This document shows positions 1 to 5,409 of a stretch of DNA of 5,747 nucleotides, in pieces. Location: NCBI GenBank assembly GCA_035347995.1, contig DAOPQD010000142.1:1-5747 (forward strand). The letters are read 5' to 3'. Numbering within the stretch: position 1 is the stretch's first letter; every line of letters starts with the position of its first letter. Origin of the DNA: JAAZNO01 sp012798275 (lineage in GTDB: Bacteria > Chloroflexota > Anaerolineae > B4-G1 > SLSP01). The translations under genes and the position numbers were made by a program. The notes under the pieces were generated by a model, which saw nothing but the letters and a program-made list of their open reading frames with translations, was not told the DNA's origin and ran no database searches.

Positions 1-48
1 CCGACCTGTATTCAATTATCTACTTACTGTCTGGAGACTATTTTATAC

Positions 49-54
49 GAGGAG
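49..54 (+). promoter_or_regulatory. Shine-Dalgarno of the FHA/winged-helix gene
   Basis: GAGGAG lies 11 bases before the ATG at 66. It is a good anti-16S match with a somewhat long spacer, and it supports this start because no other in-frame start lies nearby with a better site. Confidence 0.6.
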
Positions 55-65
55 CGGCAAATTTT

Positions 66-713
66 ATGGAAGAAAATATCCCTGTGCTGATCGTGTATGA
101 GGGCGCGCTTTCGGGCACTCGTTGGCCGCTGGATCGGGATCGTCTCACGATTGGACGCGCGCCCGATTGTGACATCGTGATTTTGGAGCGGCAGGTGTCG
201 CGCTATCACGTGCGGATTGAACGGGACAGCGAGGGCTATTTGCTGCATGACCTGGGCAGCAAGAACGGCACCCTGGTCAACGGCGAGCCGGTGCACGGAC
301 AGCCCTATCGCTTGCGTGATGGCGACGAGATTGTACTGGCGACCGCTCTGCGCATGGGATTTGTGGCCGGCGATGCGACGTTGCCGTTGGGAGGATTGTT
401 GCCGGCCGCGCCGGAGAGCCTAATCGTGGATAAGGAAGCGCGCCGTGTCTCGCTTGGACGCCGGGAGCTGGATCCGCCGCTCTCGCCGTCACAGTTTGCG
501 CTGTTGGTCCTGTTGATGGAATCGCAGGGCGACGTTGTCAGCCGGCAGGATGTGGTTCGTGCGATGTGGCCCGATGCTGCCGGCGGGGTGACGGATCAGG
601 CCGTGGATGCGCTGGTGTATCGCTTACGTGAGCGTCTTGCGGAGCTGGATCCAGAACACAACTACATCGTGACGCTTCGCGGGCACGGGTTTAAGTTTGT
701 GATTCCGTCGTGA
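66..713 (+). CDS. FHA domain / winged-helix (OmpR-type) transcriptional regulator
   Basis: A 215-residue cytoplasmic protein with two domains. Residues about 7-95 form an FHA domain: the GR pair (30-31), SRYH (45-48), LGSKNGT (63-69) and NG (72-73) are the conserved phosphothreonine-binding positions. Residues about 118-214 look like a Trans_reg_C winged helix, with the recognition-helix region TDQAVDALVYRLRERL and the terminal wing RGHGFKFV. FHA domains bind phosphothreonine, usually made by Ser/Thr kinases, so this is probably a DNA-binding regulator controlled by a kinase rather than a histidine-kinase response regulator; there is no receiver domain. The order is the reverse of mycobacterial EmbR, where the winged helix comes first. 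The ATG is preceded by GAGGAG at 49-54, 11 bases away, which is slightly long. No kinase gene is visible; it could lie left of the window. Target genes are unknown. Domain calls are secure, physiological role is not. Confidence 0.93.
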   Translation: MEENIPVLIVYEGALSGTRWPLDRDRLTIGRAPDCDIVILERQVSRYHVRIERDSEGYLLHDLGSKNGTLVNGEPVHGQPYRLRDGDEIVLATALRMGFVAGDATLPLGGLLPAAPESLIVDKEARRVSLGRRELDPPLSPSQFALLVLLMESQGDVVSRQDVVRAMWPDAAGGVTDQAVDALVYRLRERLAELDPEHNYIVTLRGHGFKFVIPS

Positions 714-814
714 TGTTTCGCGTAGCCAGAAACCTCAAAAAGGAAAGAATGGGTTTCAAGCGATATTTCACAGAAGTTGAAAAGGCTATGCGAAATGCAT
801 CGCGCCGCCCGGCC

Positions 815-856
815 AAAAAAAATACAGCCACGGGGTGGAGGTCTACCCCGTGGCTG
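815..856 (-). terminator. Intrinsic terminator closing the S1/smpB cluster
   Basis: A perfect 12-bp inverted repeat (825-836 with 845-856, arm CAGCCACGGGGT) encloses an 8-base loop. Read on the minus strand the GC-rich hairpin is followed, after two bases, by eight U residues (A tract at 815-822 on the plus strand), the classic Rho-independent layout. It lies about 110 bases past the S1 gene stop. The plus-strand side of the hairpin has no T run, so it probably does not terminate the converging FHA gene. Confidence 0.92.
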
Positions 857-967
857 CTATCAGGCATTATCGAAGATTAAAGCGCGCCGGACAAAGGGAC
901 GCTGATAAAGCCCCGTGTCCGCGACGCTTCAGTGCTGAAACCTGACGGCGTTGCTTTCCGACAGACT

Positions 968-1666
968 CTACCGGTCGCTTCCCAAAGCGTGGCGGTAGAT
1001 GTCTTCGTATTCATCGTCTTGCTTGCGCGACATCCGATTCTTGCGGGGGGTGGAGGGCTTGGCTCCCGCCGGCGTGCTCTGCGCCTTGCGGAAGGCCTGC
1101 TCCATGGGAGACAGGAAAGCTTCCTCCTCCCCGTCCTCCACCGGCGACGCCTCGCCCAAATCCAGCGTCAGGTCAATCTGCCGCTTGTGGCGATCGAGGC
1201 GCAAAATGCGCACTTCAACTTCCTCATTTTCCTTCACGACATCGGAAGCCTGGCGCACGTACTGCTGGCCCATGTCGCGGATGTGAAGCAGTCCCGGCTT
1301 TTCAGCGCCGAGGTCCACAAAGGCCCCGTAACGCTCCAGCCGCACGACTTTGCCCTTGCGGATTTGCCCCTCTTCGAGATCATTCCAATCCACCTCAGCC
1401 GGCTCGACCATTGTGAGGCCGATGCGCCCCGCTTCCGGATTCACATCCAGCACCCAAACCGTCACCGTGTCACCGGGCCGCACCTTGTCGGTGACTTTGC
1501 TGACACGACGATTTGCCAGCCGCGAGATGTGAACCATGCCCTCACGTTCCAGGCCGAGGTCCACAAAGGCCCCGTAGAGTTCCGTGCGCGTCACCTTCCC
1601 GGTCAACCGCATTTTAGGGCGTAATTCTGAAATTGAAGTTGGTTGAACAATACTTTCTTCCGGCAT
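968..1666 (-). CDS. Two-domain S1 RNA-binding protein
   Basis: A 232-residue protein with two S1 (OB-fold) RNA-binding domains at about residues 17-87 and 99-169. Each carries the hallmark YGAFVDLG (31-38 and 113-120) followed by a G-x-x-HI motif (MVHIS, LLHIR). The tail from about 170 to 232 is charged and low in complexity, first acidic (EDGEEE) and then with a basic patch (PRKNRMSRK), and is probably disordered. It resembles the small S1 proteins related to ribosomal protein bS1 and the YugI/general stress protein 13 group, but has two domains; true bS1 usually has four to six. A role in RNA or ribosome binding is expected, the precise target is unknown. The ATG has AGGAG at 1674-1678, 7 bases upstream. 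It sits 75 bases after smpB with its own consensus promoter, and the terminator at 815-856 follows it. Confidence 0.93.
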   Translation of the reverse strand: MPEESIVQPTSISELRPKMRLTGKVTRTELYGAFVDLGLEREGMVHISRLANRRVSKVTDKVRPGDTVTVWVLDVNPEAGRIGLTMVEPAEVDWNDLEEGQIRKGKVVRLERYGAFVDLGAEKPGLLHIRDMGQQYVRQASDVVKENEEVEVRILRLDRHKRQIDLTLDLGEASPVEDGEEEAFLSPMEQAFRKAQSTPAGAKPSTPRKNRMSRKQDDEYEDIYRHALGSDR

Positions 1667-1673
1667 TCATTCA

Positions 1674-1678
1674 CTCCT
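1674..1678 (-). promoter_or_regulatory. Shine-Dalgarno of the S1-domain gene
   Basis: AGGAG on the minus strand with 7 bases to the ATG at 1666. This near-ideal spacing fixes the start of the S1 protein at MPEES. Confidence 0.8.
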
Positions 1679-1698
1679 GTGTTTAAATCCAAAACCAC

Positions 1699-1726
1699 AT
1701 TATAACGCAGGCAAAAATGCTGTCAA
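1699..1726 (-). promoter_or_regulatory. Consensus sigma70-type promoter of the S1-domain gene
   Basis: On the minus strand TTGACA (1721-1726) and TATAAT (1699-1704) match the housekeeping consensus at all 12 positions, with a 16-base spacer containing a T5 run. The predicted start point is near 1692, giving a leader of about 26 bases that contains the AGGAG site. The -35 lies just past the smpB stop codon, so the gene can be transcribed independently of the smpB operon. Confidence 0.88.
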
Positions 1727-1741
1727 CCTGGCCTTTGCGCG

Positions 1742-2200
1742 TCAGCGGTCTTCTTTGCTCTCCCGTTCAATGCGCCGTTCGGCGTCGCGCTTGGCAATCG
1801 TGGCGCGCTTGTCGTATTGTTTCTTACCCTTCACCAGCGCGATTTCCACTTTGGCGCGCCGGTTCCGCAGGTACATCCGCAATGGAACGATGGTATACCC
1901 CTTTTCCTGCACCCCACCGAGGAGCTTGTTGATTTCCCGACGATGCAGCAGCAGTTTTCGAGGGCGCACGGGGTCCACGGCTTGACGCGCGCTCGCTTGC
2001 TCATAGGGCGCGATATGCACACCCATCAGCCACAGTTCCCCATCCCGCGCCATGACATACCCCTCGCGCAGACTCACCTGCCCCGCTCGCACGGACTTGA
2101 TTTCCGTGCCGGTGAGGGCAATCCCCGCCTCGTGCTGCTCCTCGATGAAGTAATCGTGATAGGCCTTGCGGTTAGTGGCGATAATTTTGATGTCGTCCAA
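1742..2200 (-). CDS. smpB: SsrA-binding protein SmpB
   Basis: A full-length SmpB of 152 residues, the partner that delivers tmRNA to stalled ribosomes for trans-translation. Family landmarks are all present: IIATNRKA (6-13), HDYFIEE (15-21), the GTEIKSVRAG core (31-40), HIAPYE (62-67), DPVRPRKLLLHRREI (76-90), GYTIVPLRMY (101-110), KVEIALVKGKKQYDKR (117-132), and a basic C-terminal tail that in the family reads the empty mRNA channel. Translation starts at a TTG codon (2198-2200) with AGGAG at 2207-2211, 6 bases away; this start gives the usual N-terminus directly before the DIKIIATNRK block. It lies 30 bases after the upstream peptidase gene, so co-transcription is likely. The stretch ASARQAVDP (69-77) differs from the common N-R-F-N-H-D-P type sequence there. 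The tmRNA gene ssrA is not visible in this window. Confidence 0.98.
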   Translation of the reverse strand: MDDIKIIATNRKAYHDYFIEEQHEAGIALTGTEIKSVRAGQVSLREGYVMARDGELWLMGVHIAPYEQASARQAVDPVRPRKLLLHRREINKLLGGVQEKGYTIVPLRMYLRNRRAKVEIALVKGKKQYDKRATIAKRDAERRIERESKEDR

Positions 2201-2206
2201 CTCTGT

Positions 2207-2211
2207 CTCCT
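2207..2211 (-). promoter_or_regulatory. Shine-Dalgarno that fixes the TTG start of smpB
   Basis: AGGAG on the minus strand ends 6 bases before the TTG at 2198-2200. No ATG or GTG at a sensible position gives a complete SmpB N-terminus, so the pair decides the rare start codon. Confidence 0.8.
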
Positions 2212-2230
2212 GGCGCTGGCTATGTCCCTT

Positions 2231-3487
2231 CTATTTCTCTTCTACGAGATACTGGATCGCGCGCTGAAGCTGGGGGTCTTCGCCGGCCGGCGTGTCTTCG
2301 GGGATGGGCGCTTCGATGTCGGGCTTCAGGCCGGCGCCATGGATGCTGTGATTATTGGGCGTGTACCAGCGCGCGATGGTCACACGCAATTGCGAGCCGT
2401 CGCTGAGGTCGTGCGGCAGCTGCACCGAGCCTTTACCCAGCGTCTGTTCACCAATCAACACGCCACGGCCGCGGTCCTGGATGGCTCCCGCGACGATTTC
2501 GGAGGCGCTGGCACTCCCGCCATTGACCAGCACAACGAGGGGGATGGTCTCACCCAGGTCGCCTGACTGTGAGGTGAAGGTCTGCTCGCCGCCCCCCGAA
2601 TCGCGCTCGACGGCGACGACCCCTTTATCCAGGAACAAATCGCCGATCTGAATTGCCTGGGTGAGGAAGCCACCTGGATTATCGCGGAGATCGAAAATCA
2701 GGCCCTCCGCACCCTGATTCAGCAGCGCTTGCAGGGCCGCGGTGACCCGGTCTGTCGCCGTGTCGTCGAATTCGGTGAGCTGGATATAACCGATGTTGTG
2801 CTCCAACATGCGCGAATCCACCGTCGGCATGACGATGCGGGCACGGCGAACCGTCACGGTGAACGGCTCAGTTTCATCGGGACGCGCGATTTTCAGGGTG
2901 ACCTCGCTGCCTTCCGGGCCGCGAATCAGGCCGATCGCCTCGTAGAGGCCCATGCCCACGATGGAGACGTTGTCTACCTCCAGGACCAGGTCGCCGGCCT
3001 TGAGGCCGGCCGCCTCGGCCGGCTGACCCGGCAGGGGCCGCACGATTTCGAGATAACCGTCCTCGCGCATTCGCACGGTCGCGCCGATGCCCTCGAACTC
3101 GCCCGTGGCGTCCTGATTCCAGATCGCGGCAATGTCCGGCTCGATGAAAGTGGTGTACGGATCGTCGAGCGTCATGAGCATGCCTCGAATCGCCCCGTAG
3201 GAGAGCGTTGCCCGATCCGGCAATCCGCCGTAGTATTCTTTGTCGAGGATGTCGAGGACCTCGCGCAACATGTCGTAATTCAGCGCCTCATCGGTTCCCG
3301 ACTCCGAAGAGGAAGGTGCGGTTGTCTCCGGCGTGGCTTCAGTTTCCGCAGGAGCGGACGTCGTGGGCGTCGCCGTCGTGAGCGCGTGAGCGGTCCCTCG
3401 ACCCACAAGGACGCCGCCGGCAAAGGCGCCGGCGATGAGTCCCAGCACCACAACCGCAATCAATACTCCCAAGAGCACTTTACGCAT
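2231..3487 (-). CDS. S41 family C-terminal processing peptidase 1 (CtpA/Prc-like)
   Basis: A serine peptidase of 418 residues from this start, anchored in the membrane with its body outside the cytoplasm. In order: a hydrophobic anchor or signal segment (about 3-29) after MRK, a Thr/Pro/Ser/Glu-rich linker (about 36-66), a tail-specific protease N-terminal helical region (EYYGGLP, LDDPYTTF), a PDZ domain (about 129-203, FEGIGATV and GLKAGDLVLEVDN) and the S41 core. The catalytic Ser327 in GGSASASE and Lys352 in TLGKGSVQ are 25 residues apart as in E. coli Prc, and Gln356 matches the third active-site residue. There is no lipobox. An earlier ATG at 3493 directly abuts the GAGGAG site, leaving no spacer, so the ATG at 3487, 6 bases away, is preferred; the alternative would add only two residues. 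Neighbours are a paralogous peptidase 45 bases upstream and smpB 30 bases downstream. Substrates are unknown. Confidence 0.95.
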   Translation of the reverse strand: MRKVLLGVLIAVVVLGLIAGAFAGGVLVGRGTAHALTTATPTTSAPAETEATPETTAPSSSESGTDEALNYDMLREVLDILDKEYYGGLPDRATLSYGAIRGMLMTLDDPYTTFIEPDIAAIWNQDATGEFEGIGATVRMREDGYLEIVRPLPGQPAEAAGLKAGDLVLEVDNVSIVGMGLYEAIGLIRGPEGSEVTLKIARPDETEPFTVTVRRARIVMPTVDSRMLEHNIGYIQLTEFDDTATDRVTAALQALLNQGAEGLIFDLRDNPGGFLTQAIQIGDLFLDKGVVAVERDSGGGEQTFTSQSGDLGETIPLVVLVNGGSASASEIVAGAIQDRGRGVLIGEQTLGKGSVQLPHDLSDGSQLRVTIARWYTPNNHSIHGAGLKPDIEAPIPEDTPAGEDPQLQRAIQYLVEEK

Positions 3488-3493
3488 AATCAT

Positions 3494-3499
3494 CTCCTC
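3494..3499 (-). promoter_or_regulatory. Shine-Dalgarno deciding the start of S41 peptidase 1
   Basis: GAGGAG on the minus strand touches the first ATG (3491-3493) with no spacer but stands 6 bases from the second in-frame ATG (3485-3487). Ribosomes need a few bases between site and start, so the second ATG is the likelier one. Confidence 0.7.
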
Positions 3500-3532
3500 A
3501 GCGAGTCAGCTGTTCGCACATTTCTACGTTGT

Positions 3533-4720
3533 TCAACGGCGGCATTCCCCGGCCTGGAAACAGGTCAGAGCCGCTTCGAGCGCGGCGTCGGCGCCGGGGC
3601 GCGGTTCCGCGGGGACATCGGGCAGCAGACCCACGCCGTCCAACCGGACGCGCGCGGGCGTGAGCCAGACGGCGTGAGTCACGTGCAGCATGGAACCATC
3701 TGGCAGGGAATACAGCGCCTGGATGGAGCTCTTGCCATACGTCTGCGCGCCGATGAGGAGCGCGCGGCCATGATCGCGCAACGCCGCCGCCAGGATCTCC
3801 GACGTGCTGGCGGTGCCGCCATCCACCAACACCACCAGCGGGCCGGTGAACAGCGGATCGCCGCTGGCCTGGACCTCATGTTCCTCAGTCTCGGTCACGT
3901 CATAGTACACCGTCGCGCCAGCGGGGAGAAAGACCCCCGCGATGGCATTGAGGTCGGCCAACATGCCGCCGCCATTGCCGCGCAGGTCGAGCACGAGCGC
4001 GTGCGCGCCCTTTTGGAGGAGCTCGCGCACCGCCTGCGGGACCTCATCGGGCGTCTGCGTGGTAAACAGCTGGATGCGCAGATAGCCAACGTCGTCAGTC
4101 CCTTCGACCATGCGCCATTCGGTGGACGGTTGCATCGTCTCCTCGCGCGTGAGAGTGAGGGTGATCTCGTCTGACGTTCCCTCGCGCCGCAGCGTGAGCA
4201 TGACAGCACTGCCGACCTCGCCCTCCAGACGCGCCGCGACCGCTTCGAGAGTCTCGGATGCCTGCAGGCGCACCCCATCAATGGCGAGCAGGCGATCCCC
4301 TGGCCGCACGCCAGCGCGCGCCGCCGGCCCATTTTCGTTAGGGGTAAGGGCGATGACGCCTGTCTCGGCCCACCACAGACTGACGCCGATGCCGCCATAG
4401 CGCCCCGAGAGCCGCTGCTGCTCCTGTTGTGCGGGGGCAGGGTCAAGGAGCACCGTGTAGGGGTCCTCCAGCGTCTCCAGGAGGCCGCGAATCGCGCCAC
4501 GGAAGCGCACGGAGGCCGGCGGCAGGTTGCCGTAGTATTCCGCCGTGACAAGATTCCAGGCCTCATCCAAGAGCGGCAGCGGCCCGCGGCCAGGACGGGG
4601 AATGTAGAGATCAGCGGTGGCTGTGCCCACCCACACGCCGCCGATGAAGACAAAGAGCAGGACGACGCCGAGCGCCGGCCTGCCCCAGGCAAGAATTTGT
4701 CGCCACGAAAATCGTTTCAC
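3533..4720 (-). CDS. S41 family C-terminal processing peptidase 2 (CtpA/Prc-like)
   Basis: A 395-residue paralogue of the next gene and the first gene of the operon. It has one N-terminal hydrophobic segment (about 14-36) behind a basic start (MKRFSWR), so it is exported or membrane-anchored, then EYYGNLP (61-67), LEDPYT, a PDZ domain (about 104-180, YGGIGVSLWW and GVRPGDRLLAIDG) and the S41 core. Ser305 in GGTASTSE, Lys330 in TYGKSSIQ and Gln334 form the expected active site with the standard 25-residue Ser-Lys spacing, so it should be active. It lacks the long Thr/Ser/Pro linker of peptidase 1 and ends with two cysteines (387 and 393) that could form a disulfide outside the cell membrane. 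The GTG start has no Shine-Dalgarno; it falls at the predicted transcription start, suggesting a leaderless message. No alternative in-frame start codon is seen between it and about 4760. Substrates are unknown. Confidence 0.93.
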   Translation of the reverse strand: MKRFSWRQILAWGRPALGVVLLFVFIGGVWVGTATADLYIPRPGRGPLPLLDEAWNLVTAEYYGNLPPASVRFRGAIRGLLETLEDPYTVLLDPAPAQQEQQRLSGRYGGIGVSLWWAETGVIALTPNENGPAARAGVRPGDRLLAIDGVRLQASETLEAVAARLEGEVGSAVMLTLRREGTSDEITLTLTREETMQPSTEWRMVEGTDDVGYLRIQLFTTQTPDEVPQAVRELLQKGAHALVLDLRGNGGGMLADLNAIAGVFLPAGATVYYDVTETEEHEVQASGDPLFTGPLVVLVDGGTASTSEILAAALRDHGRALLIGAQTYGKSSIQALYSLPDGSMLHVTHAVWLTPARVRLDGVGLLPDVPAEPRPGADAALEAALTCFQAGECRR

Positions 4721-4727
4721 GCGCTGT

Positions 4728-4755
4728 ATTGTAACACACTCAAGAAGAGTTACAA
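4728..4755 (-). promoter_or_regulatory. Promoter of the S41-S41-smpB operon, predicted leaderless
   Basis: On the minus strand TTGTAA (4750-4755) and TACAAT (4728-4733) are separated by 16 bases, matching the sigma70 hexamers at 4/6 and 5/6. Counting six to seven bases from the -10 puts the start point at 4720-4721, on or one base before the first base of the GTG codon. No purine-rich ribosome binding site precedes that codon, which agrees with a leaderless transcript. Confidence 0.65.
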
Positions 4756-4963
4756 GGGTAGGGGGCTTGAAGGAGGGTGTGGACTTTAATTTACAATCTA
4801 TCTGGAGATAGGAAAATCAAAAAAATCTACAAATCAGCGGACATCAAAATCTCTTGCATGGCGAATATAGCGCGACCCTCAGACGGTCCGAGAATGACTC
4901 ACGGATGAACAGGATGTCACGCATCAGAACAAGCAGGAGCCGCGAGCTGTGAGTAGAAGGCCG

Positions 4964-4991
4964 GCACGGCGCGGGGATGATGCACGGCGCG
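4964..4991. repeat. Short direct repeat, 10 bp twice
   Basis: GCACGGCGCG occurs at 4964-4973 and again at 4982-4991, an 18-base period. The second copy runs into the palindrome GGCGCGCC (4986-4993). It lies directly before the 12-bp tandem repeat, so the two form one repeat cluster. Function is unknown. Confidence 0.75.
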
Positions 4992-4993
4992 CC

Positions 4994-5020
4994 TGACCTG
5001 ACCTGTGACCTGACCTGTGA
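4994..5020. repeat. Tandem 12-bp repeat (TGACCTGACCTG twice plus TGA)
   Basis: TGACCTGACCTG is present at 4994-5005 and 5006-5017 with no change, followed by the first three bases of a third copy. Each unit itself contains two TGACCTG-type half units, so the array offers four TGACCT half-sites. It may be a protein-binding array or a product of replication slippage. Confidence 0.85.
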
Positions 5021-5038
5021 AAGGGAGCACTCATCAAA

Positions 5039-5078
5039 GGGGTGCGGGAAGGGCCTTGAGAAAGGCCTGACGCGCCCC
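5039..5078 (+). other. GC-rich hairpin with GAGA tetraloop, candidate structured RNA
   Basis: Inner helix 5051-5057 with 5062-5068 (GGCCTT/AAGGCC plus one G-U) is closed by GAGA, a GNRA tetraloop. After a 4x2 internal loop, 5039-5046 pairs with 5071-5078 over 8 bp including one G-U. Both wobbles are G-U only if the plus strand is transcribed; on the minus strand they become A-C mismatches. On the minus strand the stem is followed by only three U residues, so it would be a poor terminator. Confidence 0.55.
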
Positions 5079-5083
5079 GTTCG

Positions 5084-5161
5084 AACTTCCGACTATATAG
5101 ATTATGTTATTTCCAGCCCGACAAGGGATAACGCCGTGTCAAGTCAATGTAGTCGGAAGTT
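5084..5161. repeat. Long-loop inverted repeat with a nested hairpin
   Basis: AACTTCCGACTA (5084-5095) is repeated in perfect inversion at 5150-5161, and the helix can extend to 15 pairs (to 5098/5147) with one T-G. Inside the 48-base loop, 5106-5113 can pair with 5125-5132 (five Watson-Crick pairs, two U-G, one C-G). A GACA in that inner loop (5120-5123) matches TGTC at 5137-5140. It may be a folded RNA, or a small palindromic mobile-type element of about 78 bp. No target-site duplication is evident. Confidence 0.65.
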
Positions 5162-5164
5162 AGC

Positions 5165-5193
5165 GTGAGCACCATTAACTAACCCGTGCTCAC
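5165..5193. repeat. 8-bp inverted repeat, hairpin
   Basis: GTGAGCAC (5165-5172) and its perfect inverse GTGCTCAC (5186-5193) flank a 13-base loop. It begins three bases after the larger inverted repeat ends. Neither side carries a T run, so it is not an intrinsic terminator. It could be an operator-like site or a third stem of the same structured region. Confidence 0.6.
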
Positions 5194-5409
5194 CGGATGG
5201 GGATTCGATGCCCGGCCGCAGAGGCACTGCCGCGGACGTGAGAGAATCGGCGGGAGATTTTGCCGGGCCGTGTTGAGGCATCGGCGAGGCAAGGACGCCT
5301 TGAGTTCAACGCAGAACCGCCCAATGAATCAAAGAGCTCGCAGGTACAACAAAATATTCTTTTTCTGTTTATTGTTCACTTTTCTCTGTTCTCAGGCTTT
5401 CAATCCTGG

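Larger units (their letters stand above)
4756..5409. other. Long intergenic region without a convincing gene
   Basis: About 650 bases separate the operon promoter from the TPR gene stop. Short open frames here (for example 4977-5168 and 5186-5548 on the plus strand) show no recognisable protein features or ribosome binding sites, and the latter runs antisense into the TPR gene. The left part (about 4783-4855) and the part at 5340-5400 are AT-rich; the middle is GC-rich and holds direct repeats (4964-5020) and three adjacent inverted repeats (5039-5193). No tRNA, tmRNA, RNase P RNA or SRP RNA core motif was recognised. It could be decayed DNA, a long 3' region of the TPR gene, or a non-coding RNA locus. 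Confidence 0.6.

Noticed and set aside
11..49. Possible promoter for the FHA gene (TTCAAT with TATTTT or TATACG).
   Set aside because: Hexamer matches are weak (3/6 and 4/6) and the spacings do not fit 16-18 bases for the better pairs; the true promoter may lie left of the window.
888..921. Inverted repeat CGGACA/TGTCCG with a 22-base loop just past the S1 gene stop.
   Set aside because: Only 6 bp with a long loop and no T run on either strand; the 815-856 hairpin is a far better terminator.
1817..2566. A 249-codon plus-strand open frame, and the similar 932-1624 frame.
   Set aside because: They are antisense shadows of smpB with peptidase 1 and of the S1 gene respectively; both minus-strand genes are firmly identified.
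2729..4174. A 481-codon open frame on the plus strand.
   Set aside because: It lies antisense to both S41 peptidase genes, whose catalytic motifs and domains are unmistakable. Its translation is rich in Arg/His/Ala and has no recognisable domain, typical of a GC-rich shadow frame.
4990..5080. Possible SRP RNA, because the reverse complement contains CAGGTCAGGTC as in bacterial SRP RNA.
   Set aside because: The essential GGAAGGAAGCAGCC-type domain IV core does not follow on either strand, and the similarity is explained by the tandem repeat.
4977..5168. A 63-codon plus-strand open frame covering the tandem repeats.
   Set aside because: Its coding content comes from the 12-bp repeat (DLTCDLTC) and the inverted repeat; no Shine-Dalgarno and no recognisable family.
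5195..5220. A TTCGAT stretch resembling a tRNA or tmRNA T-loop next to smpB-linked genes.
   Set aside because: The flanks do not form the 5-bp T stem and no acceptor stem, CCA end or tag-reading frame could be found, so ssrA is not called.
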